A stretch of 5,692 nucleotides of DNA from NCBI GenBank assembly GCA_023140455.1, contig JAGLLQ010000193.1, positions 1 to 5,692 on the forward strand. The letters are read 5' to 3'. The DNA is from Desulfobacteraceae bacterium. Its GTDB lineage: Bacteria > Desulfobacterota > Desulfobacteria > Desulfobacterales > Desulfobacteraceae. The notes beneath the pieces were generated by a model. The model was not told the DNA's origin. It searched no databases and saw only the letters and a program-made list of their open reading frames with translations. The position numbers were made by a program, and so were the translations under genes. This document shows, piece by piece, positions 1-5,692 of this stretch (the stretch's first letter is position 1; each line of letters opens with the position of its first letter).

Positions 1-420
1 GCAAGTGGTCTTTCAGATGAAGATATTGATAAAATGATAAAAGATGCTGAGCTTCATGCAGAAGAAGATAAAGCAAAAAAAGAGCTTGTGGATGCAAGAA
101 ATACTGCGGATGCCATGGTCAGTCAGACCGAAAAGACTTTAAAGGAGCATGGTGATAAGGTTGATGATGAAACCAAGAAGAAGATTGAAGAAGGCATTGA
201 AGCTTTAAAGCAGGTTAAAGACAGTGATGATAAAGATGCTATAAAGCAAAAAACTGATGCTCTTGCTGAAGCCTCACATAAACTTGCAGAAGTTATGTAT
301 CAGCAGGCTTCCCAAGAGGGAGCAGCAGGCACAGCAGGAGATGCTTCCGGTGCAGAATCAGCAAAACAGGACGAAGATGTTGTTGATGCTGATTTTGAAG
401 AGGTTGATAAAGGTAAATAG
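1..420 (+). CDS. dnaK: Molecular chaperone DnaK (Hsp70), C-terminal fragment, 5' end outside the window
   Basis: This is the tail of Hsp70 chaperone DnaK, the cytoplasmic ATP-driven folding chaperone that works with DnaJ and GrpE. The reading frame is open from base 1, so the Met codon at position 34 is internal and not the start. About 139 residues are visible. They match the helical lid of the substrate-binding domain: the opening SGLSDEDIDKM corresponds to E. coli SGLNEDEIQKM, followed by the conserved DAE..AEED and ELV.ARN stretches. A flexible Gly/Ala/Ser-rich linker follows, then the acidic ending DEDVVDADFEEVDKGK, the equivalent of the E. coli DDDVVDAEFEEVKDKK tail. By comparison with E. 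coli (638 residues), roughly the last fifth of the protein is present and the C-terminus is intact. The next gene is not dnaJ, and a terminator follows directly, so dnaK is the last gene of its unit. Family assignment is very secure. Confidence 0.97.
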   Translation, partial: ASGLSDEDIDKMIKDAELHAEEDKAKKELVDARNTADAMVSQTEKTLKEHGDKVDDETKKKIEEGIEALKQVKDSDDKDAIKQKTDALAEASHKLAEVMYQQASQEGAAGTAGDASGAESAKQDEDVVDADFEEVDKGK

Positions 421-431
421 ATAAATAATTA

Positions 432-458
432 TTAACATTAATATTTGTTGAATATAAT
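432..458 (+). promoter_or_regulatory. Candidate sigma-70-type promoter for the acyl-CoA ligase operon
   Basis: A perfect -10 hexamer TATAAT lies at 453-458, preceded by TTAACA at 432-437 (5 of 6 matches to TTGACA). The spacer is 15 bases, shorter than the usual 16-18. The predicted start is near 465, about 57 bases ahead of the ATG at 522. That falls at the end of the left arm of the dnaK terminator. The region is very AT-rich, so a chance match is quite possible. It is offered because the downstream genes need a promoter beyond the terminator and nothing better is visible between 421 and 521. Confidence 0.35.
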
Positions 459-495
459 CCCACTGTGTTCTATATTTGCGCAGTGGGATTTTTTT
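456..495 (+). terminator. Rho-independent terminator after dnaK
   Basis: A perfect 10-base-pair stem pairs 456-465 (AATCCCACTG) with 481-490 (CAGTGGGATT). Inside it is a 15-base loop that may extend the stem by a few weak pairs. A run of seven T residues at 489-495 follows. It begins 35 bases after the dnaK stop codon and is placed to end the dnaK transcript. On the minus strand the left arm is not followed by a T run, so it reads as a one-way terminator. Confidence 0.93.
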
Positions 496-521
496 ATTTA
501 TGGTTTGTTTAGGTTGCTTTA

Positions 522-2111
522 ATGATTATTACTGAAATTCTTGCAAGAAACAGTCGGTTATACAAAAATAAAACAGCTTTAATTGAGCGGTCACCTGGTG
601 AAAAAACAAGGCGCTCAATAACCTGGGATGAATTTTATAAAGAATCCAACAAGCTTGCAAACGGGCTTTTAAAACTTGGTGTACAAAAGGGTGATAAAAT
701 TGTTCATCTTATGATGAACTCTCTTGAGTGGCTGCCCAGCTATTTTGGAATTTTAACCGCCGGTGCATGGGCAGTGCCTTTAAATTTCAGATTTGAATCT
801 GACAAAATCAAACTTTGTACTGAAGTTGCCCAGGCAAAAGTCTTTATTTTTGGTGAAGAGTTCATTGAAAAAATAGAAAAAATAAAGGATTCCCTTGATC
901 AATTTGTGGAAACATGGATATTTATAGGTGATTCAAAAAAATGTCCAAAATTTGCATTTAATTACTTTGATTTTATTGAAAAGTTGCCTGACTCAGAGCC
1001 GGAAAATATTAATATTTCGATTGAAGATGAAGCCGCTCTCTATTTTACGTCAGGCACAACAGGGATTCCAAAAGCTGTTTTACTTACACATAGAAATCTT
1101 GAACATGCATGTTATGTTGAAAATAATCATCATAAACAGACCCAGGATGACATTTTTCTTTTAATTCCTCCTTTATATCATACCGGTGCAAAGATGCACT
1201 GGTTTGGAAGTTTCATTGTAGGCGGCAAGTGTGTACTGTTAAAAGGCATAAAACCCAATTGGATTTTAGAGGCAATTTCTGAAGAAAAAGTTACAATAGC
1301 ATGGCTGCTTGTTCCTTGGGCACATGATCTTTTAATTGCAATTGAGACAAGAAAAGTTGAGCTTTCAGAGTATAAGCTTGACCAATGGCGATTGATGCAT
1401 GCAGGTGCTCAACCTGTATCTCCTGTATTGATAGAGGAGTGGAAAAGCTATTTCCCAAATCATTGTTATGATACAAACTATGGACTTACAGAGGCAACAG
1501 GGCCTGGCTGTGTTCATCTTGGTATTGAAAATAGTGACAATGTAGGCCCAATTGGCGTTCCCGGATTTGACTGGGAATGTCAGATTGTTGATAAACAGGG
1601 AGCTATGCTGCCAAAAGGTGAAACAGGCGAGCTGATTGTTAAGGGGCCTGGTGTGATGAAAGAATATTATAGAAACCCTGAGGCGACAAAAAAGGCATTA
1701 AGAAATGGCTGGCTTTTTACAGGCGATATGGCGCGTTATGATCGTAAAGGCTTTATATGGCTTGTAGACAGGTTAAAGGATTTGATTATCTATGGCGGCG
1801 AAAATATTTATCCCAATGAAATAGAAAATTATTTTATGGAAAATAAAAAGATTAAAGATATAGCAGTAATAGGAATACCGGACAAACGCCTTGGAGAGGT
1901 TCCTGTTGCAATTATTGAAGTTAAGCCCGGGCAGGAGCTGACAAAACAGGAGATAATGGAATTTGGTAAAAATCTTCCTAAATATAAAAGGCCAAAGAAA
2001 ATATTTTTTGATAATGTTCCAAGGAACCCCACCGGGAAAATAGAAAAACCAAAATTAAGAAGGCTATATGCAAAAGATGAAAGAAAGAACTTTACAAAGC
2101 TTTTTAAATAA
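522..2111 (+). CDS. AMP-forming acyl-CoA synthetase (ANL superfamily; probable fatty acid or related carboxylate CoA ligase)
   Basis: This 529-residue enzyme should activate a carboxylic acid with ATP to an acyl-adenylate and then transfer it to coenzyme A in the cytoplasm. The full set of ANL-superfamily motifs is present: the phosphate-binding loop TSGTTGIPK (residues 176-184), the adenine-side motif YGLTEATG (320-327), TGD (400-402), the hinge region VDRLKDLIIYGGENIYPNEIE with D416 and R417 (415-435), and the C-terminal NPTGK, whose K506 is the expected adenylation lysine. Length fits medium/long-chain acyl-CoA ligases (about 500-560). The substrate cannot be read from the sequence; fatty, aromatic or dicarboxylic acids all remain possible, so no fadD symbol is given. 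ATG 522 is the only sensible start: an in-frame TAG sits at 510-512 and a weak AGG ribosome site at 511-513. The 3' end overlaps lolA, implying co-transcription. In a sulfate reducer such a ligase could feed beta-oxidation or membrane lipid recycling, which is inference. Confidence 0.93.
   Translation: MIITEILARNSRLYKNKTALIERSPGEKTRRSITWDEFYKESNKLANGLLKLGVQKGDKIVHLMMNSLEWLPSYFGILTAGAWAVPLNFRFESDKIKLCTEVAQAKVFIFGEEFIEKIEKIKDSLDQFVETWIFIGDSKKCPKFAFNYFDFIEKLPDSEPENINISIEDEAALYFTSGTTGIPKAVLLTHRNLEHACYVENNHHKQTQDDIFLLIPPLYHTGAKMHWFGSFIVGGKCVLLKGIKPNWILEAISEEKVTIAWLLVPWAHDLLIAIETRKVELSEYKLDQWRLMHAGAQPVSPVLIEEWKSYFPNHCYDTNYGLTEATGPGCVHLGIENSDNVGPIGVPGFDWECQIVDKQGAMLPKGETGELIVKGPGVMKEYYRNPEATKKALRNGWLFTGDMARYDRKGFIWLVDRLKDLIIYGGENIYPNEIENYFMENKKIKDIAVIGIPDKRLGEVPVAIIEVKPGQELTKQEIMEFGKNLPKYKRPKKIFFDNVPRNPTGKIEKPKLRRLYAKDERKNFTKLFK
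2057..2063 (+). promoter_or_regulatory. Ribosome binding site for lolA, inside the ligase gene
   Basis: AAGAAGG lies inside the ligase coding sequence, 4 bases before ATG 2068 and 13 bases before ATG 2077. Neither spacing is ideal, so the site supports the overlapping start region but does not decide between the two ATGs. An in-frame TAA at 2056-2058 rules out any start further upstream. Confidence 0.5.
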
Positions 2112-2766
2112 GTATTTGCTTGTGACATTTATATTAAGTGCCTTGATTTTTTCTGCATTTGTCCAGGAAATAAATGCAACAACCTTAGACCAGTTTTTAG
2201 ATGGTCTTGAAAAAAGATACTCTCAGCAGGATTTTATTGCTGACTTTTCTCAAGTTTCAAAACTCAAAGCACTTGGGATTGACGAAACAGCATCGGGAAA
2301 AGCAATGTTCAGCCATCCGGGTAAAATGATCTGGGAATATTTTGAACCCCAGCAGCACCAAATGATAACAAATGGCAAAATGCTATGGATCTACAGACCT
2401 GATCAGAATCAGGTGATGGTTGGAAAAGCACAAAATTTTTTTAAAGAAGGCTCTGGTGGTGCCTTTTTGTCTGATATCTCCATTGTCAGAGAAAAGTACA
2501 TAATAAATATTAAAGAAAACAGAGAAAAGTTTTTTGAGCTCATACTTATACCAAAAATAAAAACTCCGGAAATTCAGTCAATTGGTATTATCGTTTCAAA
2601 AAAAGATTTTAATATAGAAAAAATTATTACTACAAATATATATAAAGATACAATTGAAATTGAGTTTCAGAATATAGAATTTAAAAAAATTAACGGTTCT
2701 GCTTTTGAATTCAGCATACCTGAAGATTCAAGTGTTATTGATATAGACAGTCAGGTAGAGAACTAA
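2068..2766 (+). CDS. lolA: Outer-membrane lipoprotein carrier protein LolA (periplasmic chaperone)
   Basis: LolA takes lipoproteins released by the inner-membrane LolCDE transporter and carries them across the periplasm to the outer membrane. The 232-residue product starts with a basic n-region, then a hydrophobic core (about residues 17-32). A likely signal-peptidase site follows INA (residues 35-37), giving a mature protein beginning TTLDQFLDGLEKRY. LolA-family features follow in order: the DFIADFSQ segment (55-62), the SGK.MFSHPGKMIWEYFEP strand (76-94) matching the family pattern of RPGKFRWEYEEP type, the NGKMLWIYRPDQNQVMV stretch (102-118), and the closing F.FSIPEDSSVIDID (213-227). Mature length (about 195) fits the family. 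Start is ATG 2068 or ATG 2077; later GTG/TTG codons would remove the charged n-region. The gene overlaps the upstream ligase by 44 or 35 bases in another frame, suggesting translational coupling. No lolB-like gene is in view, and LolB is usually absent outside beta- and gammaproteobacteria. Confidence 0.9.
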   Translation: MQKMKERTLQSFLNKYLLVTFILSALIFSAFVQEINATTLDQFLDGLEKRYSQQDFIADFSQVSKLKALGIDETASGKAMFSHPGKMIWEYFEPQQHQMITNGKMLWIYRPDQNQVMVGKAQNFFKEGSGGAFLSDISIVREKYIINIKENREKFFELILIPKIKTPEIQSIGIIVSKKDFNIEKIITTNIYKDTIEIEFQNIEFKKINGSAFEFSIPEDSSVIDIDSQVEN

Positions 2767-2787
2767 CAAATATTAGTAAATATACCA

Positions 2788-2794
2788 AAGGAAG
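2788..2794 (+). promoter_or_regulatory. Ribosome binding site for nadA
   Basis: AAGGAAG sits 5 bases before ATG 2800 in the 33-base gap after lolA. It is the best Shine-Dalgarno match in the window and supports the 2800 start. No promoter or terminator is visible in this gap, consistent with read-through from lolA. Confidence 0.7.
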
Positions 2795-2799
2795 TTTCC

Positions 2800-3696
2800 A
2801 TGAAAGACAAAATAAGAGAGCTGATTAAGCAAAAGAATGGCATTATCCTTGCTCATAATTACCAACCATCTGGAATTCAGGATATTGCAGACCTTTGTGG
2901 AGATTCACTGGAATTAAGTATTAAAGCTTCAAAAACAGATGCAGAAATTATTCTTTTTTGTGGCGTCCAGTTTATGGCAGAAACAGCTTCTATTCTTTCA
3001 CCTGAAAAACAAGTTCTTCTTCCGGTAAAAGATGCAGGCTGCCCAATGGCAGACATGGTTACTCCGGAAGCATTAAAAATAAGAAAAGAGCAGCTTGGGG
3101 GGATTCCGGTTGTTACTTATGTTAACTCAACTGCTGCTGTAAAAGCTCTTTCTGATATATGCTGCACCTCGGCAAATGTTATTGACATAATAAATTCAAT
3201 TGATTCTGATGAAATTCTCATGACCCCAGATAAAAACCTTGCACAATATGCAGCTTCAAAAACAAACAAGAAAATACATTTGTGGGAAGGGCATTGCCCA
3301 TATCATGATACTTTGTCAAAGAATGATGTTTTAAAGGTAAAGAAAGAGTACCCAAATGCCTTATTTATAGCTCATCCTGAATGCCCGCCTGAAGTCCTTG
3401 AAATGGCTGATAGCGTGCAAAGCACATCAGGTATGATCAGATTCGCCCAAAATACAGATCATGATTCATTTATTATAGGTACAGAAACAGGGCATCTTTA
3501 TCCTTTGTCCAAAGCTTGTCCAGATAAGCAATTCTTTGCTGCATCTGATAAAATGCTTTGTGAAGACATGAAGAAAATAACTCTTGAACATGTAATCAAT
3601 AGTCTTGAAAATCCGTTTTCTTTTGAAGTGAAAGTGCCTGAGGACATCAGAAAAAATGCCTATACAGCAGTAAAACGCATGATTGATTTGAAATAG
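2800..3696 (+). CDS. nadA: Quinolinate synthase A, [4Fe-4S] enzyme
   Basis: NadA condenses iminoaspartate with dihydroxyacetone phosphate to quinolinate, the committed step of de novo NAD synthesis, in the cytoplasm. The 298-residue protein shows the family signatures in order: AHNYQ (residues 18-22, with H19 and Y21 in the active site), DIADLCGDSLELS (28-40), CGVQFMAETA (54-63), DAGCPMADM (78-86), YVNSTAAVKA (107-116), LWEGHCPYHD (161-170), HPECPPEV (192-199), STSGM (208-212) and GTETGHLYPL (227-236). The three expected cluster ligands are C81, C166 and C254, spaced as in the Thermotoga maritima enzyme, also about 298 residues; E. coli NadA is longer (347). The protein is oxygen-sensitive in known members, fitting an anaerobe. 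nadB and nadC are not in the window. The gene starts 33 bases after lolA and ends 17 bases before the inaA-like gene, so it appears to be inside the operon. Confidence 0.97.
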   Translation: MKDKIRELIKQKNGIILAHNYQPSGIQDIADLCGDSLELSIKASKTDAEIILFCGVQFMAETASILSPEKQVLLPVKDAGCPMADMVTPEALKIRKEQLGGIPVVTYVNSTAAVKALSDICCTSANVIDIINSIDSDEILMTPDKNLAQYAASKTNKKIHLWEGHCPYHDTLSKNDVLKVKKEYPNALFIAHPECPPEVLEMADSVQSTSGMIRFAQNTDHDSFIIGTETGHLYPLSKACPDKQFFAASDKMLCEDMKKITLEHVINSLENPFSFEVKVPEDIRKNAYTAVKRMIDLK

Positions 3697-3713
3697 ACTG
3701 GACTTTAACTTCC

Positions 3714-4520
3714 ATGATTATCAAAGAGTATATTGATCCTGAGTTTGAAAATTTTCTTAACAGCAACAATACAAAGACTTATTTTAAGCAATTATGGAAT
3801 AGAGATGACCCCTGGTTTGAAGAACCAAATATAGGACGCAGGGATTCAAAAAGCGCCTGGAGCGGTGTTTCAAAGATTCAATATAACGGACATGATTTTT
3901 TTCTTAAAAAGCAGGAAAATTATTTTTCATATTCTGTTCAACCACCCTTTAGACAATTGATTGTGCAAAAAGAAAATGCAAATATACAATTATTTGAGTC
4001 TTTCAAGATCCCAACTCTCGATATTGTGTATTTTGGCATTCGAAAACAATCAGCAAATCCATTTGGAAAGACTCAGGGAATACTGATAACCAAAGCCCTT
4101 GATAATTATATTCCTCTTAATGAAGCAAAGAAACAATACTGGGATCTGAATGGGCATGAACAATTAAAAATAAAAAGAGCTGTGATTGCAAATATAGCAG
4201 CGTTGGTGCAAAAAACTCATAAATCAGGATTAATGCATCGTTGTCTTTATCCTAAACATATCTATATTGATAAAAAGTTTTGTAAAACAGGCGAACAACA
4301 AACAAATGACCCTGTTTGCAGGTTTATTGATCTGGAAAGTGCAAGAAAAGTGCCTTACAACAGTAAAAAGCAGCTAAGAGATCTGGAAACTTTAAACAGA
4401 CGCTCTCCTGGTATAAGCCTTAAAGATAAACTATATTTTCTTTTAAAATATCTTAATAAAACAAACCTTGATAAAGATGTAAGAAAACTAATTATAAGAA
4501 TTCAAAAGGTTACCCGATAA
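3714..4520 (+). CDS. InaA-like protein, lipopolysaccharide kinase (Kdo/WaaP) family
   Basis: This 268-residue protein has the fold signatures of the WaaP/InaA family of kinase-like envelope proteins and resembles E. coli InaA (216 residues). Aligning by eye: the WSGVSKIQYNGHDFFLKK segment (residues 49-66) fits InaA MSGVQCVERNGKKLYVKR, with K65 or K66 as the likely ATP-binding lysine. FSYSVQPPF (71-79) fits FHSVRYPF, with E87 a candidate partner glutamate. HRCLYPKHIYI (175-185) fits HGCCYVRHIYV, and FIDLESAR (204-211) fits FLDLEKSR, with D206 the likely metal-binding aspartate. The catalytic-loop position that is Asp in WaaP (HRD) is Cys177 here, as in InaA. No signal peptide or membrane segment is visible, so it is probably cytoplasmic. 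WaaP phosphorylates LPS core heptose; the role of InaA itself is poorly defined, so activity here is uncertain. A weak ribosome site (TGGA, about 3699-3702) precedes ATG 3714. The gene is the last of the plus-strand run. Confidence 0.82.
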   Translation: MIIKEYIDPEFENFLNSNNTKTYFKQLWNRDDPWFEEPNIGRRDSKSAWSGVSKIQYNGHDFFLKKQENYFSYSVQPPFRQLIVQKENANIQLFESFKIPTLDIVYFGIRKQSANPFGKTQGILITKALDNYIPLNEAKKQYWDLNGHEQLKIKRAVIANIAALVQKTHKSGLMHRCLYPKHIYIDKKFCKTGEQQTNDPVCRFIDLESARKVPYNSKKQLRDLETLNRRSPGISLKDKLYFLLKYLNKTNLDKDVRKLIIRIQKVTR

Positions 4521-4523
4521 TCA

Positions 4524-5692
4524 TCAGATAATTTTTTGAACTAAAATATTTTCCAAAACAAGAAACTCAAGGTCACAGGCAAAAAACATATTTAATGCAT
4601 CTTCAGGGGTACAGACTACAGGTTCGCCCCGCCGGTTAAGAGATGTGTTGAGTACAACTCCGTTTCCAGTGAGTTTCTCAAGTTCTAAAAGAAGCTTATA
4701 ATATTTAGGGTTAGTATTTTTTGTTACTACTTGAGCCCTTGCTGTTCCATCCTCATGGACAACTTCTGGAATTCGCTTTTTCCAGTGTTCAGCTACTTCA
4801 AATGTAAATGTCATGTAAGGCGCTGGGTGTTTTGTCTGGAGAAGATCCTCTGCCACTGTGTCAAGAACGCTGGGACAGAACGGGCGCCATCTTTCTCTGT
4901 ATTTGATCTGTTCATTGATTCTGTCAGAGATTCCCTTAATGCTTGGACAGCCTAAAATACTCCTGCAGCCAAGAGCCCGGGGTCCAAACTCCATTCGTCC
5001 CTGAAACCAGGCAACAGGATTTCCATCAGCAAGGATTTTTGCTGTATCTTTTGAAGGATCATCCATAATTTTCCAGGTCAGTTCTGTATCGGCGTTTTTA
5101 TTCTGGCTGTCTATTCTGGTCTTTATGGCAGAAAGGCATTGCTCATGTGTAAACTCTGGTCCAAGGTAAACATGATCCATCTTTTCAACGCTTATACCCA
5201 TAAGAGATGCTGCATAAGAAGCTGCGCCAATTGCTGTTCCGGCATCACTGCCTGCGGGTTGGGCAAAGAGCTCCTCAACATATGGCATGGCAATGATCCG
5301 CTGATTTAGTTTCACATTGAGCGCCCCACCGCCTGCAAAACAAAGCTTGCCAGTCTGTTTCAGGATATCTCCAAGATAGTGATCAATAAGCCCTAAAGAG
5401 ACTTTCTCAAAAAGGTGCTGCATAGCTGCTGCATAGTCTACATAGGGGTCATCAATATCATCGCCAAGTCTGGGAGGCCCGAGCCAGTCAATGAGTTTTG
5501 GGCTGAAGTAGTATCCTTTTCCCTTTTTATCCTTATATCGCCTTAACCCCACAGTATTTAGGAGTTTTGTATTGACGGTAAAGTTTGTTTTATCAAACTC
5601 AATGAGTTTGGAAAAATCATATTTCTCAGGGTCTCCATAGGGAGCCATACCCATTACTTTATATTCACCATCAAGCATTTCAAATCCAAGAT
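4524..5692 (-). CDS. Carbamoyltransferase, NodU/CmcH/TobZ family (C-terminal part; 5' end beyond the window)
   Basis: This enzyme family uses carbamoyl phosphate and ATP to form carbamoyl-adenylate and transfers the carbamoyl group to a hydroxyl of a sugar or secondary metabolite. The frame is still open at the window edge: codons for LGFE precede the Met at 5678 and continue the family pattern, so that Met is internal. Family members are usually near 550-610 residues, so about the last two thirds (388 residues) is visible. Numbering from that Met: EYKVMGMAPYG (5-15), AGGGALNVKLN (115-125) and QPAGSDAGTAIG (140-151) belong to the Kae1-like domain, D146 matching its metal-binding Asp by analogy. 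GRMEFGPRALGCRSIL (227-242), RERWRPFCPSVL (261-272) and NTSLNRRGEP (344-353) belong to the YrdC-like C-terminal domain. The acceptor is unknown; LPS, O-antigen or another surface glycan is a reasonable guess. The stop is TGA at 4526-4524, 3 bases from the inaA stop. GC looks higher (about 38-50% in sampled lines) than in the neighbours. Confidence 0.93.
   Translation of the reverse strand, partial: LGFEMLDGEYKVMGMAPYGDPEKYDFSKLIEFDKTNFTVNTKLLNTVGLRRYKDKKGKGYYFSPKLIDWLGPPRLGDDIDDPYVDYAAAMQHLFEKVSLGLIDHYLGDILKQTGKLCFAGGGALNVKLNQRIIAMPYVEELFAQPAGSDAGTAIGAASYAASLMGISVEKMDHVYLGPEFTHEQCLSAIKTRIDSQNKNADTELTWKIMDDPSKDTAKILADGNPVAWFQGRMEFGPRALGCRSILGCPSIKGISDRINEQIKYRERWRPFCPSVLDTVAEDLLQTKHPAPYMTFTFEVAEHWKKRIPEVVHEDGTARAQVVTKNTNPKYYKLLLELEKLTGNGVVLNTSLNRRGEPVVCTPEDALNMFFACDLEFLVLENILVQKII

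Noticed and set aside
34..420. A separate 128-residue acidic protein starting at ATG 34
   Set aside because: The frame is open to base 1 and residues before the Met match the DnaK lid, so this is an internal Met of dnaK.
928..1164. Plus-strand open frame inside the ligase gene
   Set aside because: It overlaps the conserved catalytic core of the ligase, has no ribosome site and gives a low-complexity, unrecognisable product.
1291..1476. Minus-strand open frame inside the ligase gene
   Set aside because: It is antisense to conserved ligase coding sequence and shows no family motif.
1829..2128. Minus-strand 99-residue hydrophobic-looking open frame
   Set aside because: It is the antisense shadow of the Lys-rich ligase C-terminus, which yields Phe/Leu codons on the reverse strand.
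2790..2799. Small inverted repeat GGAAGTTTCC over the nadA ribosome site, as a possible regulatory hairpin
   Set aside because: The stem is 4 base pairs with a 2-base loop, too small to form a stable RNA hairpin.
4500..4545. A two-way terminator between the converging inaA-like and carbamoyltransferase genes
   Set aside because: There is a T run at about 4531-4536, but no convincing inverted repeat before it, and the gap between stops is only 3 bases.
4731..4955. Plus-strand 74-residue open frame within the carbamoyltransferase
   Set aside because: It is antisense to strongly conserved carbamoyltransferase motifs and has no ribosome site.
4524..5678. A complete 384-residue carbamoyltransferase starting at the Met at 5678
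   Set aside because: Upstream in-frame codons continue the conserved family sequence to the window edge, and the N-terminal domain with its metal-binding histidines is missing.

Overview
The window looks like chromosomal DNA of an anaerobic Gram-negative bacterium, most plausibly a sulfate reducer of the Desulfobacterota (Desulfobacteraceae-like). This rests on low GC (about 30-37% by hand count of several lines in the plus-strand genes), a LolA periplasmic lipoprotein carrier (so an outer membrane), a short NadA of the Thermotoga-like length class, and an InaA/WaaP-type envelope kinase. The taxonomic call is inference; there is no rRNA or other marker here.

Layout. Positions 1-420 hold the C-terminal end of dnaK, closed by a strong hairpin-plus-T-tract terminator at 456-495. 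Four genes then follow on the plus strand with almost no space between them: an AMP-forming acyl-CoA ligase (522-2111), lolA (2068-2766, overlapping the ligase by up to 44 bases), nadA (2800-3696) and an inaA-like kinase-fold gene (3714-4520). They look like one transcription unit. A carbamoyltransferase of the NodU/CmcH family (4524 to the window edge, minus strand) converges on inaA with only 3 bases between the two stop codons. It runs off the right edge, so its N-terminus is not seen.

How the genes fit together. DnaK is a housekeeping chaperone, separate from the rest. The four-gene run mixes lipid activation (acyl-CoA ligase), lipoprotein transport (LolA), NAD biosynthesis (NadA) and probable cell-envelope work (InaA-like). 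The carbamoyltransferase may belong with InaA in surface glycan or LPS decoration, but that is inference from family and adjacency. Its base composition is visibly richer in GC than its neighbours.

No mobile element, CRISPR array, tRNA, rRNA or clearly new system was found. The points most worth checking are a possible promoter whose start would fall inside the dnaK terminator hairpin, and the InaA-like protein, which has Cys where active WaaP-type kinases have the catalytic Asp. No gap between genes exceeds about 100 bases.
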